From assembly GCF_003202205.1 (NCBI RefSeq), contig NZ_PDOG01000004.1:70310-134309 (forward strand): DNA of 64,000 bases, given 5' to 3'. Shown one piece after another: positions 22,776-32,208 of the stretch (position 1 is the first letter of the stretch; each line of letters begins with the position of its first letter). The DNA comes from Halomonas sp. LBP4. GTDB taxonomy: Bacteria > Pseudomonadota > Gammaproteobacteria > Pseudomonadales > Halomonadaceae. Both the position numbers and the translations under genes were made by a program. Below the pieces are notes generated by a model. That model searched no databases, was not told the origin of the DNA, and worked only from the letters and a program-made list of their open reading frames with translations.

Positions 22776-22998
22776 GTAATTGCCTCCCGGTCGGTTGGCC
22801 GCCTCCGGTGTGATGTCACCGTGGCGGCGCGGTAGCTTGCCTGTCGGTTCCGTCCCTATCAGGTATATGGCTTCGAGCGGGCGCTTTCAAATGCGCCCGG
22901 AGGTGCATGGCCCCGACGGGAACGAGCGGACACGGCTCGGTGACATGCGGCGCGTTGTTATCCCGAAGCTCGTGAGGATCAGGATGTGGTCCAGAGGC

Positions 22999-23220
22999 AT
23001 CCCAGGAACATAGCGGAAAAATCAGATGGTTGTGGCCGTCTTGGAGATAAGCACCGGCGCGGGTGACCTGCGGGGTCAGACCCCGGCGGTGTCGAATCCG
23101 CTCGCTAAGCGCACGATGATGGGCCAATCACTCGGCCGGGGTCTGACCCCGCAGGGACATCCTCGGCGCCTTTTTCGGCGAACATGCCGCCATCGTCGAG
23201 ATATTCGTGGGTAGCCCCAG
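22999..23220. repeat. Hairpin repeat element, copy A
   Basis: About 220 bp, repeated nearly 300 bp to the right as copy B. The shared core runs from AAAAATCAG to GAGATATTCG. It holds a perfect 19-bp inverted repeat (23068-23086 and 23136-23154) built around GGGGTCAGACCCC / GGGGTCTGACCCC, with a 49-base loop. No coding frame is conserved. Its right edge lies exactly 32 bp, one spacer length, before the orphan CRISPR repeat. It resembles REP/MITE-type mobile repeats but has no recognised family. Confidence 0.75.
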
Positions 23221-23252
23221 GATTAGACTCTCTGCATTACCGGCTGGCCGTC

Positions 23253-23281
23253 TGGTTGAGCCCCGCGCCTGCGGGGACTGG
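23253..23281 (-). repeat. Orphan, slightly degenerate CRISPR repeat
   Basis: A 29-bp unit matching the array repeat except for T at the first position and ACTGG in place of ATCGG at the other end. It is 308 bp from the first array repeat, which is not a multiple of the 61-bp period, and lies between the two copies of the hairpin element. It appears to be a stranded trailer-end repeat. Confidence 0.85.
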
Positions 23282-23290
23282 GCCTGACGG

Positions 23291-23520
23291 ATCCCCAGGA
23301 GTCTTACTAAAAAAATCAGCGTGTTGAGGGTGTTATGGCGGTGAACTGCCAGCGCTGGGAGGCCCTATGGGGTCAGACCCCGGCGGTGTCGAATCCGCTC
23401 GCCACGTGCACAATGACAAGCCTGGCAACTCGGCTGGGGTCTGACCCCATAGGGGCGGGCCTAGGCGCCTTTATTCGGCGAACATGTCGCCATCATCGAG
23501 AAATTCGCGGGGGTACCTCA
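23291..23520. repeat. Hairpin repeat element, copy B
   Basis: About 230 bp, clearly homologous to copy A over its whole length. Its inverted repeat (23364-23381 and 23436-23453) is perfect over 18 bp. Against copy A, two bases of the stem changed in both arms (GC to AT on the left, GC to AT on the right), so pairing was kept. To its right, 8 bases (GGGACCGG) resembling the end of a CRISPR repeat, then 32 bases, lead into the first array repeat. Confidence 0.75.
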
Positions 23521-23560
23521 GGGACCGGGCCCACCAAATAACGCCCTGGTGGGGCGACGC

Positions 23561-25785
23561 CGGTTGAGCCCCGCGCCTGCGGGGATCGGGATTTGCAGCA
23601 GCGCCATGCCCAGCTTGTGGGCGGTTGAGCCCCGCGCCTGCGGGGATCGGGCCAGGCCAATGAGGTAGCGCATGGGCATATCCGGTTGAGCCCCGCGCCT
23701 GCGGGGATCGGTCGGCACAGAGCAGCATCTGGGCGAAAACGTGCGGTTGAGCCCCGCGCCTGCGGGGATCGGGACAACATGCCTTGCTGGCCGTCGCACC
23801 CGGCCGGTTGAGCCCCGCGCCTGCGGGGATCGGGCCCCGGCGTGCCAGTCGGTGTGCCGCCAGAGCGGTTGAGCCCCGCGCCTGCGGGGATCGGCGCAGG
23901 TCCGCGCCCACCACGCCTCCGTAGTGCGGTTGAGCCCCGCGCCTGCGGGGATCGGGATGCGCCGATGCGCCTCCTCACCGGCTATCGCGGTTGAGCCCCG
24001 CGCCTGCGGGGATCGGAGCAGCTCGTAGCTGGACGGCGCCCTGGGTTTCGGTTGAGCCCCGCGCCTGCGGGGATCGGAGCACCGGGCAGCGCAGGCGCAT
24101 CGCCAGCAGCGGTTGAGCCCCGCGCCTGCGGGGATCGGGCCCATGCCGACGACGCCATCCGCGTGTTGTGCGGTTGAGCCCCGCGCCTGCGGGGATCGGG
24201 TGTGGTCATACCAGCGATAGAACCGCTCCTGCGGTTGAGCCCCGCGCCTGCGGGGATCGGGTGGTGTACAGCGGTTCGCCGGTGCGCTCGTGCGGTTGAG
24301 CCCCGCGCCTGCGGGGATCGGGGGTCGATGTCGCCGCTCAGCGACTTGATCGACGGTTGAGCCCCGCGCCTGCGGGGATCGGGTCGAGCGCACTTCGCTG
24401 ACGGGTGCTGCCGCCGGTTGAGCCCCGCGCCTGCGGGGATCGGGCCACCAAGACGCTCGACTCCAGCATGGTGGCCGGTTGAGCCCCGCGCCTGCGGGGA
24501 TCGGGACGCCCAATCTGCATGCCAGCGCCGGCACGCCGGTTGAGCCCCGCGCCTGCGGGGATCGGAGTGACTACGTCTACGTGTTCGGCGAGAGCGCCGG
24601 TTGAGCCCCGCGCCTGCGGGGATCGGTACCGACCGCACACTTGGCAGTGCTCGCCCGCCGGTTGAGCCCCGCGCCTGCGGGGATCGGGTGACGATGGACA
24701 CGTCGAACAGCCGCGCCTCCGGTTGAGCCCCGCGCCTGCGGGGATCGGATCTCGGCCAGCCTGGGGTTCAGGTTGATCATCGGTTGAGCCCCGCGCCTGC
24801 GGGGATCGGGCCTACGGCGAGGGCATGGACCAGGCCGAGCGCGGTTGAGCCCCGCGCCTGCGGGGATCGGGTGGCGCCATCGACCCCGCCGATGACGTTG
24901 GTCGGTTGAGCCCCGCGCCTGCGGGGATCGGCCGATCAGGCGACCTCGCTAAACCCCAAGTTGCGGTTGAGCCCCGCGCCTGCGGGGATCGGGCGATCAC
25001 CGCCACCACCAGCGAGGAGGCCGCCGGTTGAGCCCCGCGCCTGCGGGGATCGGGATGTAGGGCTCGTGCCAGTGGGGGTTCAGCGCGGTTGAGCCCCGCG
25101 CCTGCGGGGATCGGGCTGACCGCCTACGTGGGCATTTGCTCAGGAGAGGTTGAGCCCCGCGCCTGCGGGGATCGGGGTTCTCTTGAGGCTAGCCCACGGA
25201 TGCCGATCGGTTGAGCCCCGCGCCTGCGGGGATCGGTATATAATCGCCATGTTGGGCAGTGGAGATATTGGTTGAGCCCCGCGCCTGCGGGGATCGGATA
25301 ACCGACTGCGCTACAGGCACCCCGATTTGCGGTTGAGCCCCGCGCCTGCGGGGATCGGGTACCAGTAGCCGAGCCCCTGGCCCCGGAAGGCGGTTGAGCC
25401 CCGCGCCTGCGGGGATCGGGTCGCCGCCTCGAATGACCGCCTGCGCGAGGCCGGTTGAGCCCCGCGCCTGCGGGGATCGGTGTCGGCGTCGACCGCCTGC
25501 ATGGTGCCGTCGCGGTTGAGCCCCGCGCCTGCGGGGATCGGGGCGGTGGTGGTGGCATGGCCATGCGCGTCCCCGGTTGAGCCCCGCGCCTGCGGGGATC
25601 GGCAGTTCCAGTTTTCCCACAGCGCCGGGCGCACCGGTTGAGCCCCGCGCCTGCGGGGATCGGTTTCTTGAAGTGCACCGCCATCAAGCGAGGGCCGGTT
25701 GAGCCCCGCGCCTGCGGGGATCGGATTTGCGGTTTGCTGTATTCATGGTTCGGTTCCGGTTGAGCCCCGCGCCTGCGGGGATCGG
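23561..25785 (-). CRISPR. Type I-E CRISPR array, 37 repeats and 36 spacers
   Basis: 29-bp repeats recur every 61 bp without exception, so all 36 spacers are 32 bp. In transcript orientation (minus strand) the repeat begins CCGATCCCCGC and ends GCGGGGCTCAACCG, with a 6-bp stem CCCCGC/GCGGGG typical of I-E. The cas operon lies to the right, so the leader is at the right end and the oldest spacers are at the left. Repeats are otherwise identical, but two (at 25147 and 25269) differ at the base bordering the spacer, the position that derives from the PAM in I-E adaptation. Near-identity along the array suggests it has been active recently. Spacer targets cannot be judged here. Confidence 0.99.
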
Positions 25786-25895
25786 ACTAATCGTAGATTA
25801 TTGTTCTACAAAAGGAAAATCGCCGATGGAAATTCCACCGACGATTTTGCCTATTTTTTGTACAGCGTGTTTTTTTAAAGAGCCTTGCGTTTCAA
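25786..25895 (-). promoter_or_regulatory. CRISPR leader
   Basis: An AT-rich stretch of 110 bp between the cas2 stop and the first (newest) repeat, in contrast with the GC-rich surroundings. It contains an imperfect 14-bp inverted repeat (AAAATCGCCGATGG and CCACCGACGATTTT) and, nearer the array, a short one (GTAGA-N7-TCTAC). It should hold the array promoter and any IHF site needed for adaptation; no exact IHF consensus was found. Confidence 0.8.
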
Positions 25896-27112
<1,217 letters not shown>

Positions 27113-27133
27113 GGCCTCCTTGCCGAGGTTGTC

Positions 27134-27832
27134 CTACGGTCGGCGGATCAGCATCAACCCACAGCCGAAGGCCTTGGCCCGACCGATACCATGCGCCAGG
27201 GTCTCGACCAGGCGACCCGGCTCGGTGACCTCCAGCAAGCCCTCATAATCCACGCTCGAATACTGAATGGCATTACGTCGCCCCGGCTTCTGCAGGGCAT
27301 GTTGGCGATACGCCCCCACTTCCGGCGCCACCGGCAGATGAAAGCCGAGTTCTTCGACCCTCGTCTGCAGCCAGTCTCGCGCCGCCTGATCCATCGCTTG
27401 AACACATTCGGCACTTGTACGCTGTCCTGGTGGAAAGGGTTTCTTCGCGGCCATCAGCACATCGCTGCGGGGAGAGTGCTTGGCACCCTCCACCCGCCGT
27501 GCCACCGTAGGGTTTGCTCGCAGTCGAAAGGCCAAGCGATCCCCCTGGCGAAGCTCAGGGGCGAATGGCTTGCACTGGACGTCGAGCAGCCCCGGGATGG
27601 TCGAAGGCTCACAGCTGGAGAGCACGTAGAACAAGGGCAGCCCCTTGGGAGGCTTGCCTTGTTCGGTATCCTCTTCCATCTCCTGACGGAAAAGAAAGGG
27701 CCGGGGGCCCTGATGGCCTGGAAAGACCTGCCAAAGCAGTTGGTGGACACCATAGGCGCCACCCTGCATCACGTCGAACAGGGCTTCGCGGGAGAGGCCA
27801 TTGAGATCGACACGAATACGTGAAAGGTACAT
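27134..27832 (-). CDS. cas6e: crRNA-processing endoribonuclease Cas6e (CasE)
   Basis: 232 residues; cuts the repeat in the pre-crRNA and stays bound to the 3' hairpin in Cascade. The N-terminus MYLSRIRVDLNG and the C-terminal glycine-rich loop GIGRAKAFGCGLMLI are typical. The chosen start overlaps the cas5e stop by one base; a longer frame would run into cas5e. It is also the enzyme expected to process the creR-like RNA further along the locus. Confidence 0.96.
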   Translation of the reverse strand: MYLSRIRVDLNGLSREALFDVMQGGAYGVHQLLWQVFPGHQGPRPFLFRQEMEEDTEQGKPPKGLPLFYVLSSCEPSTIPGLLDVQCKPFAPELRQGDRLAFRLRANPTVARRVEGAKHSPRSDVLMAAKKPFPPGQRTSAECVQAMDQAARDWLQTRVEELGFHLPVAPEVGAYRQHALQKPGRRNAIQYSSVDYEGLLEVTEPGRLVETLAHGIGRAKAFGCGLMLIRRP

Positions 27833-28587
27833 CAGCGCCCCTCCTCTGCTCGAACAAACCGCCGAAACTCGGCACGTGGCCCGAACTGCCAGCGACGACG
27901 GTTGAGTGGCCGGTCCCATACATCGCTGGACTCTACGCCGCGGCTCTCGCCATCCAGCAGATCGGCCCGTCCTTCCCAGGCATACATCACATCGTCGGTA
28001 AGTCTCAAAGCTGCTTTTTCAGCCTTTTCCTCTTTACCAACCAGCACGGGAAACACCGTGTCCAGTGCATCACGCAGCCGCTCGGCCTGGACCAGCCGGG
28101 GAGCCAAGGGCGCTGCCAGGGGGCAGGACTTACGCCCCAGATAGAGCATGTAACATGGTCGTTTTAACGCTGCTTCCAATTCCTCCAAGGTATGCACCGC
28201 ATCGTCGGAGAGCCATACCGTGACGGTCCAGAGACCGTCGCAGCGATAGTCGCGGCTGGAGAGGATGGTGTTGATCGCCTTGCGTGGCACATTCAACTCA
28301 TCGCGGCGAGTGCGATAGCTCACCTTGGCCTGAGACCCCGGCACCTGGGCAGTGTGATAATCGCGCAGCAAGGTACCGGGGGAGAGCTGCTTGACGGCAA
28401 TGTGAACGCTGCCACACAGCGCCTGCTGGCCGGCTTCGTCTTCGCGCTTGATGCCCAGGGCCGCCCCTAGAAGCCCGATGATCGCCCCTCGCCCGGGATG
28501 GGTAGCGGTGGGGCGCGACTCGCCCACTGCCGCTTCCCCCCAGCTGGCTAGTGGCGCATAGAGCCGAAAGACTAGATATTCCGTCAT
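27832..28587 (-). CDS. cas5e: Cascade subunit Cas5e (CasD)
   Basis: 251 residues. It caps the 5' handle of crRNA in Cascade. The RAMP N-terminus YLVFRLYAPLASWGEAAVGESRPT and the segment PGRGAIIGLLGAALGI are diagnostic of Cas5e. It starts 9 bases after the cas7e stop. Confidence 0.96.
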   Translation of the reverse strand: MTEYLVFRLYAPLASWGEAAVGESRPTATHPGRGAIIGLLGAALGIKREDEAGQQALCGSVHIAVKQLSPGTLLRDYHTAQVPGSQAKVSYRTRRDELNVPRKAINTILSSRDYRCDGLWTVTVWLSDDAVHTLEELEAALKRPCYMLYLGRKSCPLAAPLAPRLVQAERLRDALDTVFPVLVGKEEKAEKAALRLTDDVMYAWEGRADLLDGESRGVESSDVWDRPLNRRRWQFGPRAEFRRFVRAEEGR

Positions 28588-28596
28588 GTCGGCTCC

Positions 28597-29670
28597 TTAG
28601 CGCTCATTGCTGAGAAACTCGATCAAACCATCGAGATTACCCGTCACGATGTCTCCTTCGAGTGCTGGGCCCTGATAATCGGGCAACGCGGAGACGACAT
28701 AGCGCCGATCGGCCCCCGCCCCATAGGCCCTGTCGAAGGCTTTCGCTTGCTCCTCGAGTCGTTCCACGGCATCACCGGCCTGATCCTGGCCGGCAACCGG
28801 GCGCAGGAAGGCGGCCGATAGCGAGCGCGGTTGCTGGTCGCCCTTCTCGGCCAGCACATAGCTGGCATGGGCACGGGAACCGAAGCTGTTCTGCTTGCCC
28901 TTCGGCGAAATACGCACAGCAGCCTCTACCAGAGCGGCAATGGCGCGGTCGGCGAGTTCGATATCTCCCTTGAGGTTGTCGAGCAATTGCTGACGGTCGA
29001 TACAGACATAGCTATAGAACAGGCCGGCAGCGAAACCGGCTTCGCCGACATGGGCGGCCCCCCGATGTTCATCACCGGTGTTGAGGTCATCCACGGCGGT
29101 GAAGTAGTCGTCCTCCACCTCTGCCGCGTGGACGGTGATGGCATGGGCCACCTGACAGGCCGCCTCGACGTTGTATTCCGGCACCGCTGCCAACATACGG
29201 CCAAACAGCGCGATATCCGCCGCCGCCGGCTTGTGGCGGAGCAGGTCGAGATCGGCCTTCTCGGGCGCACGGTTCTCGGCGGCCAGGGTCTCGACCAGGG
29301 CATCTACCGCGGATTGCTCCTCGGGGCCGATATGCACCAGCTGGCTGGTTGCCAGCTCCCCCTTGGCGACGTCTCCAAAGACCCCGGCAATCTCGGTCGC
29401 CCACGCCCTGGCGTCCTTGTCATTGACGCCTTTTTCCAGCAGGTGCTTCTCTGCCTCGAGGCCCACGCGCTTGGTGCGGTGACCACGATACTGGCCCAGA
29501 GCTTCCTCGAACAGCGCGGAAGTCCGCCAGGTGCGCTTGAGGCTCTGGGAGGAGACGCGCAGGCGCTTGGCACCCCCCATGATGGCGGTCTTCGGCCGTC
29601 CCAGGTCGTCACGATTGAGATTGGCCGGCGGGTAGGAAGTCAGCAAATGCAGTTGAATGAAGTGGTTCAT
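28597..29670 (-). CDS. cas7e: Cascade backbone subunit Cas7e (CasC)
   Basis: 357 residues; six copies coat the crRNA spacer in Cascade. The N-terminus FIQLHLLTSYPPANLNRDDLG and the family stretches GGAKRLRVSSQSLKRTWR and GSRAHASYVLAE are clear. It follows cse2 after 38 bases. Confidence 0.97.
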   Translation of the reverse strand: MNHFIQLHLLTSYPPANLNRDDLGRPKTAIMGGAKRLRVSSQSLKRTWRTSALFEEALGQYRGHRTKRVGLEAEKHLLEKGVNDKDARAWATEIAGVFGDVAKGELATSQLVHIGPEEQSAVDALVETLAAENRAPEKADLDLLRHKPAAADIALFGRMLAAVPEYNVEAACQVAHAITVHAAEVEDDYFTAVDDLNTGDEHRGAAHVGEAGFAAGLFYSYVCIDRQQLLDNLKGDIELADRAIAALVEAAVRISPKGKQNSFGSRAHASYVLAEKGDQQPRSLSAAFLRPVAGQDQAGDAVERLEEQAKAFDRAYGAGADRRYVVSALPDYQGPALEGDIVTGNLDGLIEFLSNER

Positions 29671-29708
29671 GATGAAGTTCCCTGTCGTAATAGATGGCGA
29701 AAGCTGGA

Positions 29709-30383
29709 TCAGTCACTGGCGCGCTGATAGCGGGACAGCGCCTCGAAATAGTCATTGGCCCAGAGAAAGCCGAGCCGGCTGGATGGCTGGGGGGCCAACT
29801 CGCCCCGAGATTCGCGCCACCAGAGCGCGATATTGTCGGCCAGGTGGACAACGCTGACGCCTCGCTTGTCTGGCTTATCCTGAGAATCAACGAGTCTCAA
29901 GGCTCGCCTTAACCTTTTGATCAGTTCTTCCGATGATTGGCAACTCATAAGCTGCTGAAAACGTAGCTCACTCATGCAAGGCTTACCCGTTTCACTCTTC
30001 TGTTGCCCCAGTTGCCTCCCTAACGGGACATCTGAGATATCCTTGCGTAACTCGGACAGAATCAGGGCAATACAAGCCCAGGCCTGTAATCGGCTATCGC
30101 GCGGCTCGATGCTGTGCTTCCCGACTTGCTCCACTCGATGCCACAGAGTCCGAAAGGCCTCAGCCAGCATGGCAGCCTCCAAGGATTCACAGCGGCGCAA
30201 CCTGGCCCGCACACCTTTCGGCCAGGGCGGTGCCTGGGTGAAGGCTTTCAGTTCCTCGGCAGGTAACGTCAAACGCCTCCACCAGTGACGCACCTCGTAG
30301 GCCTCTTCAGGACGCAGTGCCTGCAATCGTTCGGTGACTGCTGGTGCGCTCTCCGCCACCTCCATCGTTTCTCCCTCGCTCAT
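29709..30383 (-). CDS. cse2: Cascade small subunit Cse2 (CasB, Cas11e)
   Basis: 224 residues, all-helical; two copies stabilise the R-loop in Cascade. The conserved WWRRLT segment near the N-terminus and RLRRALRLVDSQDKPDKRGVS near the C-terminus match the family. The start overlaps the cas8e stop (ATGA), so expression is coupled. Confidence 0.94.
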   Translation of the reverse strand: MSEGETMEVAESAPAVTERLQALRPEEAYEVRHWWRRLTLPAEELKAFTQAPPWPKGVRARLRRCESLEAAMLAEAFRTLWHRVEQVGKHSIEPRDSRLQAWACIALILSELRKDISDVPLGRQLGQQKSETGKPCMSELRFQQLMSCQSSEELIKRLRRALRLVDSQDKPDKRGVSVVHLADNIALWWRESRGELAPQPSSRLGFLWANDYFEALSRYQRASD

Positions 30384-32062
30384 GGCGCAACCTCCTCGGT
30401 TGATGTGGCTTCCTTGGATCCTGTTATCGCGAACCCTCCCTTCTTGGCGAACTGGGTGACGACCTTGCTCCCCTTGCTGCGCCCCGACAACCAGGCCCGC
30501 AGGTTACGGCGGGCCCCTGTGATGCGCTTCATATCCAGCTCGGCCATGGGTCCAGTCAGGGCCTGCGCATCGAACAACTGCAGGGCTTCGTGCCTCAAGG
30601 TTCGATACCAGTTTTCTGCAGCAGAGGACGGCATATGCGTACTCTCGCCCTCGCCGAGGGCTTGCTGCATATCAAAGAGGGCGCGAAAGAAAGCAGCCTG
30701 TGTTCGCTCATAGAACTGGGTATCGATGGGGCTCATGTCGCCCTTGGCATCGGCGGGACGCGAGAACCAGGCGGTCTTGACCTGGTTGCGCACCATCCAG
30801 GCCACTTGGCGGGCCAACTCGGTGAAGTCCTGCACCCAAGATCTCAGTACCGCCTGCTTCGCCGGCGGCACCGCGACCAGCGGCATCTCCACGCTATACC
30901 AGCCACGGGGCTTCATATTGTCCATGTCATAACCGAAGGCCCAGAGCCGGGCCTGACTCAGCAACGCCTCGAACGCCTCGCCATCGCGTCGTGCATCGCG
31001 ATTGGCAGGCGCCTTGCCATGCAGGTAGTCATGCACCACGGCCGCCGGCAATGCGCCACTGTTCTCGGCATCCTTCAGCACCAGGTTCGACCAGTGGCGA
31101 TAGCCCAGTCCGCCCGGCTGGCCCTTGGTGGAAAGCGGTGGCTCATTGGGCTTCTTCGGGTCACAGCGATAAGGGGTCAACGGATGCTCCCAAGGGCCGT
31201 CATAGTTGGCGCCGTAGTTCTTGGCCCGAATCTCGCTGACGGATCGGGGCGCTTCCCGTCCACAAAGATCACACTGACAGGGGCGCTCCTCGACGAGCAG
31301 GCGGAAACGACGCGGCATGGCCCAATAGGCATGCAGGGCATGCATGTCATTCGGCGACACGACGGCGCCCTTCTTGTCGCTGATGCGGGTAGGCCCAACC
31401 CAAGGAAAGAGGGTGTCGTCGTCCGGGCGAGGCGTCTCAACCTTGCCCTGCCGTGCAAAAGATTTGGTCGGCATCACGTTCAGCCACAGCCGTTGCCACA
31501 GGCTGGCCTCGGTATCATCCGGCATCACCAGGGTGGTAAGTGGGCCGCCACCGCGTAACCCCACCCGATACCCAGCACCTCCCGATGGGGCATTGATTTG
31601 TATGGTAAACAGGGCCAGTGCCGCACAATCGGAGCAGATCGCCTCGACCCGGCCACGCTTGACGAAGTGGTCGGTGTTGAGCTTGAGCCCATTGGCACCG
31701 GGCGAGTCGATCAGCAGGCCAGAGACCGGCGCAGGCTTGACATCCTCGAGCGGGTCGAGATCCTGCATAAAGCGCGGCCCATCGCCGTCTAGCTCGAACG
31801 CCGCCGCGATGGGCGCGAAGGCCGCTTCGAGAGCGTCGCGATCCAGCGGCTCAGCCAAACGATCCATCCAGCCATCGTGCTCTTCGGGCGGGAGCGCGGT
31901 CTGCACCAGCCCGATCAGCCATTGATAGGCGGCACCCTGAAAGTCGGCGCGGGGCAGCGCCAGATCGACGATATCGGGGTCGGCAATGGCCGAGGGCGAG
32001 CAGTAGGCCACGCTTCCATCCCTGGTGCGGAGGGGCAGCCATGCATGCATTAGCAGGTTCAT
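30380..32062 (-). CDS. cas8e: Cascade large subunit Cas8e (Cse1, CasA)
   Basis: 560 residues; recognises the PAM and recruits Cas3. The N-terminal stretch WLPLRTRDGSVAYCSPSAIADP, the L1-region and the Cys-rich segment CQCDLCGREAPRS are typical. It is the first gene of the Cascade-cas1-cas2 operon. TTGGAG precedes the ATG. The DNA just upstream (32075-32088) carries an AAG PAM plus an 11-nt match to the pseudo-spacer of the creR-like RNA, so its transcription is probably repressed by Cascade itself. Confidence 0.97.
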   Translation of the reverse strand: MNLLMHAWLPLRTRDGSVAYCSPSAIADPDIVDLALPRADFQGAAYQWLIGLVQTALPPEEHDGWMDRLAEPLDRDALEAAFAPIAAAFELDGDGPRFMQDLDPLEDVKPAPVSGLLIDSPGANGLKLNTDHFVKRGRVEAICSDCAALALFTIQINAPSGGAGYRVGLRGGGPLTTLVMPDDTEASLWQRLWLNVMPTKSFARQGKVETPRPDDDTLFPWVGPTRISDKKGAVVSPNDMHALHAYWAMPRRFRLLVEERPCQCDLCGREAPRSVSEIRAKNYGANYDGPWEHPLTPYRCDPKKPNEPPLSTKGQPGGLGYRHWSNLVLKDAENSGALPAAVVHDYLHGKAPANRDARRDGEAFEALLSQARLWAFGYDMDNMKPRGWYSVEMPLVAVPPAKQAVLRSWVQDFTELARQVAWMVRNQVKTAWFSRPADAKGDMSPIDTQFYERTQAAFFRALFDMQQALGEGESTHMPSSAAENWYRTLRHEALQLFDAQALTGPMAELDMKRITGARRNLRAWLSGRSKGSKVVTQFAKKGGFAITGSKEATSTEEVAP

Positions 32063-32074
32063 GTCGACTCCAAT

Positions 32075-32109
32075 AAGTTTATGTATTCAGTGACGATCAA
32101 TTCACTGTA
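32075..32109 (+). promoter_or_regulatory. Predicted Cascade target site (PAM plus protospacer) at the cas8e promoter
   Basis: AAG (32075-32077), the canonical type I-E PAM, is followed by TTTATGTATTC (32078-32088), identical to the first 11 nt of the pseudo-spacer at 32159. Identity ends there, so only the seed region pairs: enough for binding but not for Cas3 cleavage by current understanding. The site lies 13 bases upstream of the cas8e start codon. On the minus strand it overlaps a -10-like TAAACT (32076-32081). Confidence 0.75.
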
Positions 32110-32118
32110 GACCATAAT
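32090..32118 (+). promoter_or_regulatory. Predicted sigma-70 promoter of the creR-like RNA
   Basis: GTGACG (-35, 32090-32095) and CATAAT (-10, 32113-32118) are separated by exactly 17 bp and match the consensus at 4/6 and 5/6 positions. The expected start site near 32125 lies about 5 bases before the first degenerate repeat. The -35 box sits inside the predicted 32-bp Cascade footprint. Confidence 0.65.
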
Positions 32119-32124
32119 CCCCGA

Positions 32125-32208
32125 ATAGCACCCTCCCTGTCCGTTCGGGGTTGAACCGTTTATGTATTCGACGGGTGCTGTGTTCCCCGCCCTGGCGGGG
32201 CTTTCTCC
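32125..32208 (+). ncRNA. CreR-like Cas-regulating guide RNA (degenerate repeat - 21-nt pseudo-spacer - degenerate repeat)
   Basis: The first degenerate repeat (32130-32158) keeps the 3' end of the array repeat (CGGGG, then AACCG as the handle) and 5 base pairs of its stem (CCCTG/CGGGG with one wobble). The pseudo-spacer (32159-32179) is 21 nt, and its first 11 match the cas8e upstream target next to AAG. The second degenerate repeat (32180-32208) keeps the full CCCCGC/GCGGGG stem and 17 of 29 repeat positions. Cas6e could process either hairpin. By analogy with known CreR/CreA RNAs in type I systems, Cascade loaded with this RNA would bind, not cut, and repress cas expression. Transcription and activity are inferred. 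Confidence 0.75.

Noticed and set aside
22999..23520. The hairpin element as an insertion sequence
   Set aside because: No transposase frame, no clear terminal inverted repeats or target duplication. A REP/MITE-like element fits better.
23471..25687. Several open frames of 60-340 residues on the minus strand across the array, with repeated RSPQARGST / PIPAGAGLNR / DPRRRGAQP patterns
   Set aside because: They are translations of the CRISPR repeat in its three frames. The 29+32 bp period is not a multiple of three, so the pattern rotates; no gene is present.
32180..32208. Reading the hairpin CCCCGCC/GGCGGGG before DUF29 as only a terminator
   Set aside because: It aligns with 17 of 29 positions of the CRISPR repeat, including the full stem, and lies directly behind the pseudo-spacer; a weak T-tract also argues against a simple terminator. 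A double role cannot be excluded.
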